Of a DNA stretch of 64,000 bases, positions 1-10,438 are shown one piece after another. The DNA lies in assembly GCA_025765615.1 (NCBI GenBank), contig JAIVFJ010000005.1, positions 248,001 to 312,000 of the forward strand. The letters are read 5' to 3'. The notes beneath the pieces were generated by a model. That model had not been told where the DNA came from, did not search any database, and saw only the letters and a program-made list of their open reading frames with translations. Origin of the DNA: Zopfochytrium polystomum (Eukaryota > Chytridiomycota > Chytridiomycetes > Chytridiales > Chytridiaceae). Position 1 is the first letter of the stretch; each line of letters begins with the position of its first letter. The translations under genes were made by a program, and so were the position numbers.

Positions 1-2805
1 GTCGCCAAGAGGAAGAGGAACAGATGCGGTCAGCGCTAACCGCGCTCTACCCAAACCCTTACCTGTCGCGATCGCTCGCATTCGTGGACAAGGAAATCGT
101 CTGGCACCTCTCGCAGAACGGAGACCAGGCCCGCAAAATCCGCGAGTTCTTCTCCCTCCTCGCCGTCTGCCACACGGTTCTCGTCAGCTTGCCAAACAAG
201 GACAACCCCTTCGAGCTCACCTACAACGCCCAGTCTCCCGACGAGGCGGCGCTGGTGGCGGTCGCTCGGGACATGGGCTTCACGTTCCTCCGCCGGCTCG
301 ACAGCTTCGTGGAAGTCGACATCATCGGGCAGACTCGCCGGTACGAGATTTTGAACGTCCTCGAGTTCAGCTCGGATAGGAAGCGCATGTCGGTGGTCAT
401 GCGGAGACCGGAGGGTCAGATTGTCATTCTCGTTAAAGGCGCGGACAGCATTATTTTTGAGAGGTTGAAGCAGAACACGGCGCTGGACAACATGGACGAG
501 TTGACGGAACTCACGGCCAAGCATTTGGAGATTTTTGCAAACGACGGTCTTCGCACGCTTTGCTTGGCCTACAAGGTCATTACGGAAGCGGAATATGACG
601 CGTGGGTGAGCGAGTACAAGCAGGCTCAAACCTCGCTTGAGAATAGGGAACAGAAAGTCGACGCCGTCGCGAACAAACTTGAGCAAAACCTGACGCTGAT
701 GGGCGCTACTGCAATTGAGGACAAGCTTCAGGATGGCGTGCCAGAGTCTATAAAAACACTAGCGCAAGCAGGTGTGAAGCTGTGGGTCCTAACGGTGGGA
801 GTTTTTCTTTCTTTTCAGTTTTTCCAAACTTTTTTTTGCGACTGGATCGAGCGAGATTCAAGCGAGAGCTTTCTTTATGACCTCAAAGGGCGATAAAATG
901 GAGACCGCCATCAACATCGGCTTTGCTTGCAATCTCCTTTCCCGGGACATGTACCTCATTATCATCAAGTCGACCTCCTATAGAAACACTTACGAGCAGC
1001 TTGTCGAAGCACTGGAAAAGTTTTGGAAGGAGGACGGCTTGGCGCCTCCCGGCGCTTCGCACGCAATGATCATCGACGGACCCAGCCTGAAGTTCGCGCT
1101 CGGCAAAACCTGCAAGCCTCTCCTCTTGGAACTGGGATGTCGCTGCAAAGCAGTCATATGTTGCAGGGTCAGTCCACTCCAAAAGGCCAAAGTCGTCTCC
1201 CTTGTTAGAAGAGGTCTTGTGAGTACACATTTTTTCGGGAAAAGCGGTGAATGCAAAAGGTCTGAGCTCTCCAACGAAAAAATAAAAATTAGGGGGCGCT
1301 GTGCCTTGCAATCGGAGACGGCGCGAACGACGTTAGTATGATCCAAGAAGCCGACATTGGGATCGGCATTTCTGGAAAGGAGGGGTTACAAGCTGTCATG
1401 GCGAGCGACTATGCAATCAGCCAGTTCAGATTCCTTTCGAAATTACTCCTCGTGCACGGACGATGGGGCTCCATTCGGGCGGCCGGCATGGTCCTGAACT
1501 ATTTTTACAAGAATGCAGTGTGGTTGTTTGTCATATTTTGGTATCAGTTTGATTGCAGGTTTGGATCTCTGGTTGATTTGATTCATGGGTTTTTATCTTA
1601 CGCGGCCACTGGACAGTTTTTCCTCCGACCTTATAACAGACTTCAGTTATGGTCTCTTCTTTAACACACTATTCACGTTGCTTCCAACCATAATTATTGG
1701 TATCTTTGACCAGGACGTCAACCAGGACGTCGCTTTGCAAGTTCCTCAGCTATACTTCCAAGGTGTTGCGCAGAACGTTTTCACTCCGGAGGGCTTCTGG
1801 ATTCAAATGGCCGAGGCTGTCTGGCATTCGCTGGTAGCCTATCACACGGCAAAGATTGCGCTTGGGGAAACAATCACAAGCCCACAGGGTCGTAGCGATG
1901 ATAAGGACGCAACCGGCACGCTTCTCGCAATCAGCGTCATCGTTACGGTGAATCTATACAACGGAATCAACACCTCCTTCTGGTGCTGGATCACTTTTAT
2001 GGGAATACTGCTCAGTCTCATCATCTGGTTCGCCTATCTCATTGTATTTGTTAGATCGGCGGACAGTACGTCGTACGGCCAGCTGGACGTCACCATGCAG
2101 GAACCGGCGTTCTACCTGACAATCCCCGTCATCCTGTCGTTCGTCTTTCTTCCCAGGTTCGTGTGCCGGTACATCTCGCAGACCTACTTCCCCACCGACC
2201 TGGAAATCGTGCGCGAGGTGCAAAAGTTCTTTTGGACGCCGTCGACCGTGTTGCGGACGGAGCTCGCGGTCAAGGACGATCACGACGTGGACGGACGGAC
2301 GTCGGCGCAAGAGAACTTCAATGCCGGCCACGACGGGCAGGCCGGCGGCTCACAGCCGCCCCACCACGAGCGGCCGTCGCTCCTCGGCGCGCCCATGGTT
2401 TCGCCACCGGACAAGTACGTCGAGCGCCAAAACTTCACCGACGCCGAGTCACCCGTCACTGGCAACCCCGACGGGTTCGTGCCGCCGACCGACTGGCTGA
2501 GGAGGCGGTCGTCCGACGTGCTCCGCCGCAGGGCTGCTTCAGAGTCACAACCGCCGACCGGCGTAATGGACGACGCTGCGAGCGAGCACGTCCGAGGACA
2601 GCAGCACTCCAAGTTTGGGACGAGGGCGACAGCCTTTTTAAGAAAGGTGCCGGAGTCGCTGGGAATAAGGACTCGGCCGGGACGAAATTCGGCCTCGTTG
2701 CTGTTCATGGGGACACACGAGCAGTTGCCGAATACTGGGTTCTGCTTTTCGCACGAAGGGGGTATGACGGATGTGGTGACTCCCACGTCTCCATCCTTCC
2801 AATGA
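1..2805 (+). CDS. P4-type phospholipid-flippase ATPase, 3' part (starts before the window)
   Basis: C-terminal part of an aminophospholipid-translocating P4-ATPase (Drs2/Dnf/ATP8 family), which flips lipids to the cytosolic leaflet of plasma or Golgi membranes. Exons read as 1-794, 889-1218, 1293-1558 and 1617-2805; all joins keep phase and the introns are 94, 74 and 58 bp. The frame is open to base 3, so the gene begins upstream and the DKTGT phosphorylation motif lies outside the window. Visible motifs are SPDEAALV and KGAD of the nucleotide-binding domain, LWVLTGDKMETA across intron 1, [12 protein letters not shown] after intron 2, and the FDQDV segment followed by the last membrane helices. 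The tail after about base 2200 is polar, Ser/Pro/Arg-rich and probably cytosolic and regulatory. The stop at 2803-2805 lies 13 bp from the stop of the convergent gene. Family assignment is firm; lipid specificity is not visible. Confidence 0.93.
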
Positions 2806-2818
2806 CATACATAAGCCA

Positions 2819-5025
2819 TTATGTATACATTTCGTCTTTTTTTATTGCTGGCGGTAGCACACAACCCTGCCGGTATTCGAAAACTTCCGAGGTCCTTTTC
2901 AAACCTCAACGAACCCGCTGTTATGAGTGCCCGTTCTACAATAAAACGAGTTTGCCGTCAGGCAACAGTTTTCCATACTGTCCAGAGTGGAGCCAGCCCT
3001 CTCCATCAACGTCCGATACGTTTGCGACGATCGGTCCCCGAAGGAGAATCTGTTGTTCTCGATCAGAAGACGTGTTTACCTTCATAATCCTCTACCTCTC
3101 CACGGGGCTCGAGGTCCGTGTAATCGGTTCCCTTGAGTTTGTACTCCAGCGTTCTGAACAAAACAATCGCTCATTACTTCAGAACCTCCAAAAAGATCAC
3201 ACGTACGTGAACGGCACTCCAAGAAGATGTTGTGTTGAACTGTAGTCACCGACTAGAGTGGTGAATCCTCCCCCGAAAACCTCTGGAATTGCATCGAATG
3301 CCTGTACAATTTGACAACCGAAGACAGAGCGAATGTAGGACGCAACTTCTGATGTCACTGCATCGATCGACACCTGAACATCCTTGTTAAAGGCAGGGTA
3401 ACGAGTGAAGACTCAGTTTTCAGCATACAATAAGTCGGATATTTCGAGCGAACTTCTTTCGAATGCTCTTTAGAATGTAGCTGTCCACAAGTGCATCCTT
3501 CGTGCAAATGCCTTCCTCCAAAAGTTCTTGCTTTTGCGAAAGTCCATACAGAAATGCTCTTTTCCCCACCCAATTCGAAGATGAAACGAAGCTTTCAATC
3601 GAGTTCTTCAGCGCGCTAAGATATTCAGCATCTGCAAAGACTGCGATTGCTCTGTTACAATTTTCCACTCCACTTTCACTTACGTAGCTTCTTCTTTGTT
3701 AGCGACGAGCGGTATCATCATCCACGTACCGTAGTCTCGCTGCTGAGTACGCCGTCTTCAATAGCCAACCTAACCGCTCCGCCACTAGAAACTACTCAGA
3801 AGAAGACCGCCACAGTGTAACCTTACGTCCAAAAAGTGTGGTATAGCAGAGCATGGGAAAGGGATGCATGAAAACCATGCCGCGATTGAATGCAGTCAGT
3901 CGAGCCCAGTTTGAAGTTTATAGGAAGTGTATTGACAAAACCAAATCCAGCGGACTGCGTGGGTTATCAAAACCATACTGTGTGTTCACCAAGAACTTAC
4001 AATGAAGTTGCGATGGGAAACGGCTAGTACTTTTGCACCTGCGTGTTTGGACAATCAGCGTCAACGGTACTCTGTAACATGCAGACAGGCACCATTGGAA
4101 ACCGTGTACTAAAGAAGTGTCAAAATCGCAATGCCAGTTAATGTTCTTACAATGAAAGTATCGCCAGGGGTGGGCTTCCGATGCTCAACCGTCCCTTCGA
4201 ATCTGCACCACCCGAGCTGTAAGCACCGATCACGAGTCTTCATGGGGGTACCGCACCTCGAAAGTTCGTCTAAGGTCAAGACCTTTTCATTGGATTCAGC
4301 CGATTTTACTGTCGAACATACGACGATGGCCTAGCCGATGTTCATCAGCTACAAACGCGGGAGCCGAAGTTCAAACCTTCATGATCGATGTGATGTTGGA
4401 ATGAGGAATGCCTCCGACGAAAGCTGCTTGGACGTTGGCATCTTTGAAGAGCTGTGCCAATTGAGCGAAAGTCCTGGGTGCATGGTGACGCGTGTCTTAC
4501 AGCTGTGTTATTTCCATCGTCTGCTGCGACTGTCATCGTTGGGAGTGAGTAGGTCATGCAAGCGATCTCCGCCAGCAGCTTATGCTCGTCATCCAGTCCA
4601 ATCAGTGCGATAGTGGGGCGAGGCTGGCTCGGTGTCTCTGCCGACGATGAACTTGAAAACTCAGGAAACACTCGGGTCAGCAATCCCGATCCGACGCGCT
4701 CAGCGCGAGAAGCTAGCTCCTTTCGCGACAAGCTTCCCCCTGTGCTCTCCAAGATGCGTGCTTGAGGATTTTTCTGCGCCGACTCCCACACGAGGTCGTA
4801 GACTGTGGCGATAGCCCGGCTGCCTGAGGGGAATAGGGGGGCGCCGTTTGGTGCAGCTCGATTGCGAATGATAGCTGATTCGTTGGGTTCACGATAGCGC
4901 CCCATGTCGATCTGGTAGCGAGCGTACGCGGGATGCACTTCAGAAGACGGTTTGGGCCAAAACGCTATGGTTGATAGGACAACCGCAGCGGAGGCGAGAA
5001 CCGCGCTGGTCGCGTCGAACTCCAT
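2819..5025 (-). CDS. Long-chain acyl-CoA synthetase-like protein with degenerate catalytic motifs
   Basis: Minus-strand gene built by eye as 14 phase-consistent exons: 4501-5025, 4377-4451, 4257-4330, 4151-4202, 4093-4108, 4001-4038, 3827-3954, 3730-3784, 3684-3693, 3429-3649, 3207-3382, 3096-3153, 2940-3049 and 2819-2894 (1614 nt, 537 aa). It follows the ACSL fold in order: an N-terminal hydrophobic anchor, TVYDLVWESA near residue 70, SHRNFI, a GVPRV-like block, RNIRLI, GGGFTTLVGD, DLEPRGE, GWLHSGQYGKLLPDG and FEYRQGCVLPPAIKKDE. The key motifs are changed: the P-loop YTSGTTGxPKG reads YTVSNGAKVLA, YGLTE reads FDAIP, and HTGD reads HSGQ. The usual C-terminal domain of about 100 residues is absent. 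The 10-nt and 16-nt exons are the weakest calls. An alternative start lies at 5079. It may be a pseudoenzyme or an early pseudogene; membership in the AMP-binding family is an alignment by eye. Confidence 0.72.
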
Positions 5026-5133
5026 GATTGCAAACACCGTGAAGAAATGATTGACAAGGACACTGTCGAGGTGGGGCAACCAGACTCGCGCTGAAATGCA
5101 ACAAAGATAACCACAGGCACGTATTTTCTACAG

Positions 5134-5689
5134 ACTGCTCTTGCACTGTTTGAAAGAGTGGGTTATGTTTCAAGACTGGACGATGGCGACAGTCTTTCAC
5201 GCGCAGCAGTCTCGGCCGTTGGCGGCTCTAACCTGGACATAATCGATTTTCGCTATCTGGCAGATCGGCAATCAAGGGTTCTTGTGAGTCTGTGCAGGAT
5301 GTATACAAACTGAAACCCTTATGCGAGCGGAATGCTATTCGCTTCAGGACATTGTTTTAGCTGCCATACTTCCTCAGAGCTTGGGCGGCCGCGGTCGTAA
5401 GGTCGTTGTATTGAACTACGACCTCGAGTTTCCCGTCCAACAACTTGCTGCACGAATCGAATCTGTGCAGCCAGAGCAGTCAGACAAAACAACTGAATGC
5501 TTGGGACGGTGCAGGATATACTATCCTGGTGGCAAGCTGCAGCTTGTTTCAGCCTTCACTCTGGTCAAAAGGGACCCAGAGTTGAGAAGCGTAGCAGCGA
5601 TTGTTGCAAGTGTTAAGACTCTCCAAGATTTCGACTGGAAGGCACTTTGGTCGCCCAATTCGTTCCAACAACAGCTCATCCTCTTTTAA
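5134..5689 (+). CDS. XRCC2-like RAD51 paralogue without Walker motifs (5' end uncertain)
   Basis: Two exons, 5134-5283 and 5348-5689, joined across a 64-bp GTGAGT...TTCAG intron in phase 0. The product resembles XRCC2, a RAD51 paralogue of homologous recombination. LALFERVG matches its N-terminal ESGTELLARLE block; LDIIDF, then AAILPQSLGGRGRKVVVLNYD, match DILEF and CILPKSEGG...VLFIDTD; ECLGRCRIYY matches KYCLGRFFLVY. Where XRCC2 carries Walker A (GPEGTGKT) this reads RYLADRQSRVL, and the Walker B strand LLILDS reads AAIVASV, so ATP binding looks lost. The start codon was not found; exon 1 opens at a CAG acceptor at 5133, so an upstream exon is likely. The gene is head to head with the acyl-CoA-synthetase-like gene. 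The similarity is moderate and spread over about 110 residues; another RecA-fold paralogue is possible. Confidence 0.5.
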
Positions 5690-6098
5690 CTTCGCGACAT
5701 TCCTTGTTTCCGGGAACAGCCGAGTTGACCTCCAGCAATCGGGCATTTAAACCTGGACATTGAAGAGACATCGCCGATGCACGCACTATTACGGTGCCCA
5801 CCCAGGCTTTCCCTCTGCGCAAGAACCGATGCACTGTCTCTTGGTGACTTGAATGTGGTTTGATGGAGGTTATTACGAAGTTGTAATACGTGGGCGGTGG
5901 TGTAAGCGTTGATAGGGCGGGAACGATGACATCTCATTGATGACCACACCAAACCCATTCCATGGGCTCACTAAACGGTGATTGTGTTGTGGGCACAATC
6001 ATATTGTTACCAAAGGTTTCTGTCCGAACCCAAATTTTCATCGAGACTATCACACAAGTACTTTCTCATCTCCCACCCCATTCAATACATACTACAAG
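5690..6098. other. Intergenic, no gene seen
   Basis: Convergent 3' flanks of the XRCC2-like gene and the unidentified minus-strand gene. Only short overlapping frames without family character; no RNA gene or transposon end was recognised. Confidence 0.5.
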
Positions 6099-8766
6099 TC
6101 AACGGCCCGAACGATTACTAAAATCCGATCCCCAAACGCGTGAAAGCAATCTTGAACGGCGCCGTTTGACTCCACCTGCAACTTCGGCTTCTCTCCCCTT
6201 TCCTTCGATCCAATGAAGACCATCCAGTTGGGGGATTTCATTTGAGGGTAAGGGAACACGAAGGAGCCAATCACTGAATAAATCTAGGTCCGTCAGCTCT
6301 GACAATTCGTAAGCTTCAATTATGCGCCAATACTCATCTCACCAAGTACAGGTTCCTCCGTGTGCTTCAGAGCAAAACTCCCCGCAATTTTCATTGGGCT
6401 GCTGGCTTTCAAGGTTGCAGCAGGCCGGCGCGGTGATGAAAGATCAGTTTCCAACTCAACCGCATCGTCCAGTGAATGTGCAGGAGGCGCATCAGCAAAG
6501 ACGGAGGAAGCGATACCTGATGGAAGAACACGTCAATGGCCAATAGATTAATTTAAGATCGTACCAGCTGGCGCTTTCTTCTTTGGCGAAAGGCTCTCTG
6601 AAAGTGCTCGTAGGATAACCGGTGCCCAGGCAGGTTGATTGTGACACTCGTCCAAAACTTTCTGGGCTGCAACAAGGTGCATAGGAAACAGTTCTTCGAG
6701 AAACGATTCGCTGAGGTGCTTATCTTTCAAAACGGGTCGTAGATGAGCCATTTTACCTTTCCACGGTACTATTCTCATCAAACAAAAACATTTCCCCGGG
6801 TGCATATTCATCAACCAACTTGCAAGCATTGCGTAGCAAACCGAAGGTCTCGTGCTCGTAGCTTAAACCGTGAACAGAAACGGCTTGGTAGTAAGTCGTT
6901 GCGATCCGCAAATGTGTTAAATGGAAACTCTTCGAGATCTTCGCGATTCCTCGGATTTCTCGGCCGCACATAGCGAATTCAGCATCAGAAAGCGGTTGGC
7001 AGACATGTTGAATATTGTCAGACCGCTGCTTTGTTATTTAGTATTCGTCGAAGAGGGAAATTCTTCGGTACCTTTGCGTACAAGTTCAGGCAGTGGTTCC
7101 AAAACCTTTGCTGCATGGCTGTCGGGGCCACCGTAATACTCTCCGCCAATCCCAAAGTCCGACTTCCGTCAAGGTTGTTTTCGGTAATATCATGAACTAG
7201 GAGAAGGAACAACTCCAGGTCTGCAATAGTGAGGGTATGGGTTCGATTTCCATTCGGAATATACCACTACCGCCAAAGGTTCAGCTCCGTGGTTTCAATC
7301 TCCTCCTTCTCACCTTTGTGGGTTTCTCCGGAACTTCGGTGAAAATTTTCCGAAGAATTTTCCGGAGTGCTCCAGAGTAGAAATGATATTTCGGAAGCCG
7401 AAGCATTCTTGGCAGCAGTGAGACCGGGTACAAAGCGCTAAACAATGACTTACAGGACTAGATTTGACGGATTGCGACTTGACGCTTCTGAGTCAACTTG
7501 CATTATGTCGTTGTATGACAAAGCCGAAAGGTTGGGTAATGAATACTTGTCTCTCCAACGGCCGATTTCTTGCAAACGAGTGAAGACTGTTGAAGACGAT
7601 TCCAGCCATTGAGCTTCTGAGGAAGCATTGCTGCAAGCTTGTCGTTCGTCGCGAGATTTTACTATCGCGAGAGCAAGGTGGAAAGAAAATGCAACTCGAT
7701 TCCATCCAAGCGAGGCAAGCTTGCCACTTCCACGAGGTTGATCTAACTTCCGGTTGGCATGATTTATTCCAATGAGACGCTTACATGAAGCAGACGTATC
7801 ACAGGCCATCAGTGCAACTTTCTCTGCAGAAAATCGGTCATTCAAAGGAACAGATTTGACTTGCGCCGAGAGAAAGAGCCCTTCAAGGGATTTAAAAAGT
7901 TGCATTTGCGCAGATGACTCCTGAAACAAACATCATTGCTAGTGAAATAAGCGCAGCTTCAAACCTTTCTCAGACAGCTCCATAATGAAAGCAACTCTGA
8001 GTCCACTGGCATGATACCATCAGAGTCTTCGGAAATTTTCTCCAAAAGGCGGTAGTAGTCGTTGAACTTCGAATGGTTTCTGAAGTTTGATTAGTTGGTC
8101 AAAGTTTGGCACCACTCTACTATTTACCCACGGGCTGTTGAAAGGCAGGCAGTTCCACAGAATATCCGTAATCAATTCCAGCTGGCACTCCAAAAGCTCA
8201 ACTGCCGACATCGGTTTTTGAGGGCCAGGACAATGCATAGTAAATCGCACGGCCACTTCGAGCCAAGCAAAGCAAGTTCGGAATGATTTTTGAGTGCTTA
8301 GAACGTAAGTCCAGCCACTGAATGAATCGTCTTAACACAAGCTCACGGTCCAATTACACAGCTTACTGGAAAGGATAGTGGAACAAATACTCCATGATAG
8401 CAATGTGCACAGCTGGTGAAATCATTGTATCGGCGTCCGACGCAAATTTTAAGACTATACTGGCTCCAGTCGCGTCAATATCCTTGTCTGAGACGATAGT
8501 CAGCAGTGGTTTTTCGGACAGCGCCGAACCTTCTTTGTTCAATCCCCGAATGCATTGTTCGATGGCAGTGAGAGTTGCCTGATGCGCAGATGATGTGACA
8601 AGCCTGCAGAAAGCCTCTTTAGAGTGGCCCTGAGGAACGGTGTGGTGATTACGAGCCTGCTTGATTTTCGAGCAGTTCGCCACAGATCGCCCCGACCCCT
8701 GTTCTCATCATACTGTTGTAATAGAGTTCTAAGCCGCCCAACCGATGGGACCGTTGACTCCTCCAT
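6099..8766 (-). CDS. Unidentified multi-exon protein
   Basis: A minus-strand gene supported by a run of coding blocks with fitting splice sites. It starts at ATG 8766 (MEESTVPSVGRL) in exon 8684-8766. Later blocks include LTAIEQCIRGL, LLTIVSDKDI, SAVELLECQLELITDILWN, YYRLLEKISEDSDG, MQLFKSLEGLFLSAQVK, FHLALAIVKSRDE, LELFLLLVHDITENN, YYQAVSVHGLSYEHETF, CKLVDEYAPGEMF and VLDECHNQPAWAPVILRAL. The last exon holds ELTDLDLFSDWLL and ends at 6099 with a basic KRRRSRLL stretch that could be a nuclear signal. The blocks look helical, as in HEAT or ARM-type scaffolds, but I recognise no family. Exon borders in the middle (about 6830-7450) are uncertain. Its start lies 34 bp from that of the divergent glucosyltransferase gene, so the two probably share a promoter. 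Confidence 0.5.
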
Positions 8767-8800
8767 CCTGCCCTTGTCAAAAAATAAATTCGCGACCGAA

Positions 8801-10155
8801 ATGGGAGGAGCTGGCGCAGGCTTTGTTGGTGTCGTTGGCATTGTAATGTCACTTGTGATGTACTCCGTGTCCATCACAAGCATAGTTATAAAGTGAGTCA
8901 ATAGCGATTTTGGTTCTTGTTCCTCATGATTACACTACTCGTTAATGAAAGATACTGTTAAAATAAACATAAAAACACGCTACAGCCGCAAAAGGTTGCA
9001 GAACAAGCCAGAGCCGAAGTCATCGAAACTCTCACCACAAGAAGCACCTGGGGTGACTGTTCTTCGACCACTGAAAGGGACCGACGGTCATTTGAAGGAG
9101 AATCTGGAGGCGTCGTTTAAGCAAGAGTACCCGCTTTTCGAGCTCGTATTTTCGGTGGCATCCGAGCATGATCCATCTGTTGCCGTCGTTCGAGAGTTAA
9201 TGCAAAAATACCCGCGTGTTGATGCTCGACTGATCTTGGGTAAGTTGCATTCCCAAGACCTGCAAGAACAAAGTCACCGACCTAACGCACAGGTGACCGA
9301 AACATTGGCGTAAATCCAAAGATTAACAATCTTATTCGTGGATACGAGAGCGCGAAGTACGACCTCATTTGGGTGCTTGACAGCAATATATGGACCGATA
9401 CCAAGTGTATGGCTCGATCGGTTGATATCATGTGCCAACCAAATGTCGGCCTCGTCCACCATGTTCCTGTCGGTGTCGATCCACTTGGCCCGGGCTCACT
9501 TCTGGAGCGAGCGTTCCTAAACACCGCTCACGCGAAAATGTATACCTGCATAAACGCCGCAAACATCGATAGTTGCGTTGTTGGGAAGTCCAACATTTAC
9601 CGAAAGTCTACCCTCGACCGTGCGGGAGGACTGGCCCCATTCGGCAAGTTCATTTCCGAAGATAATATCATTGGTCAAGCTATTTGGCGGATGAAGTTCC
9701 GACATGTGATTTCACCAGATCTGGCGTACCACCGGCTGGGGTATGGAACTTGGGGCGACTATTTCATGCGCCGCTTCAGATGGTGTCGAATTCGAAAAGT
9801 TGCAGTGTTCGTTTCGACAATCGTGGAGCCCTTTACGGAATCAATTTTAATTGGCGCTCTCGGTGCTTTCGGCATGCGCTTCTTCTTCTCTTTTCCCATA
9901 ATACCCCTGTTCGTTGCTCATATGCTGCTTTGGTGTGCGCTGGACATTGTGCATGCCTATACTTTGGACCCAACAACGCTGCAAGACCTTCCTCGATTTC
10001 TCCTGTTTTGGTTTATTCGAGAAGTGTCGGCTCTACCCTTATTCATGTACGGTTGTGCGGGGAATGTGATAGAGTGGCGAGGAACGGTTTACACTCTGCA
10101 TTCAGATGGAACTGTCTCCTTGGTGGGAGTCAGCCACGGAAAGAAAGAGCTATAG
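8801..10155 (+). CDS. UGCG: Ceramide glucosyltransferase (GT21 family)
   Basis: Transfers glucose from UDP-glucose to ceramide at the Golgi/ER face, giving glucosylceramide. Exons 8801-8892, 8986-9239 and 9293-10155 join in phase (introns 93 and 53 bp) to 402 aa, close to the usual 390-400. The order of features is an N-terminal membrane anchor (GFVGVVGIVMSLVMYS), GVTVLRPLKG, GVNPKINNLIRGYE, the D1-type motif in VLDSNIW, the D3-type motif in SEDNI, and the FMRRFRW form of (Q/R)xxRW, followed by C-terminal hydrophobic segments. The catalytic residues of the family are all present, unlike in several neighbours. The start at 8801 was chosen because it places the anchor at the N terminus; an in-frame ATG also exists at 8624 but would overlap the divergent gene. 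Confidence 0.9.
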
Positions 10156-10438
10156 ATTTAATTTCAATGACGTTCTTAAATTTTTCGTTTAGTGGGTTGA
10201 TGGAAACCACCAAAGGATAGGGAGGGTAAAACTGAAAGGTTCTTGTGGACACGTCCAATGTAGTCAGGGGAAGGAAGTTTTCACACGCGTCGGCACAATG
10301 GGTGGGATGAATTCTGTTCCGAAACCATTCCCAAATTCGACCTATTGCGTTTGAAACTTCCTCCAGCTCTTATCCACGCGCTTGCCTTGACCTGCATCTC
10401 ATTTTCAAAAATTGACCCAACCTTCGCCAGTCAGTCTT
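10156..10438. other. 3' flank of the glucosyltransferase gene
   Basis: No gene or repeat recognised up to the TTAA that begins the transposon remnant. Confidence 0.5.

Noticed and set aside
36..686. 216-codon minus-strand frame opposite the P4-ATPase
   Set aside because: Shadow of a strongly conserved plus-strand coding exon.
2163..3245. 360-codon plus frame over the end of the P4-ATPase and the acyl-CoA-synthetase-like gene
   Set aside because: Overlaps the true ATPase frame and then runs antisense to phase-consistent minus-strand exons.
4452..4500. Frame change in the acyl-CoA-synthetase-like gene near the first intron
   Set aside because: Using the acceptor at 4452 gives a 49-bp intron in phase, so no frameshift is needed.
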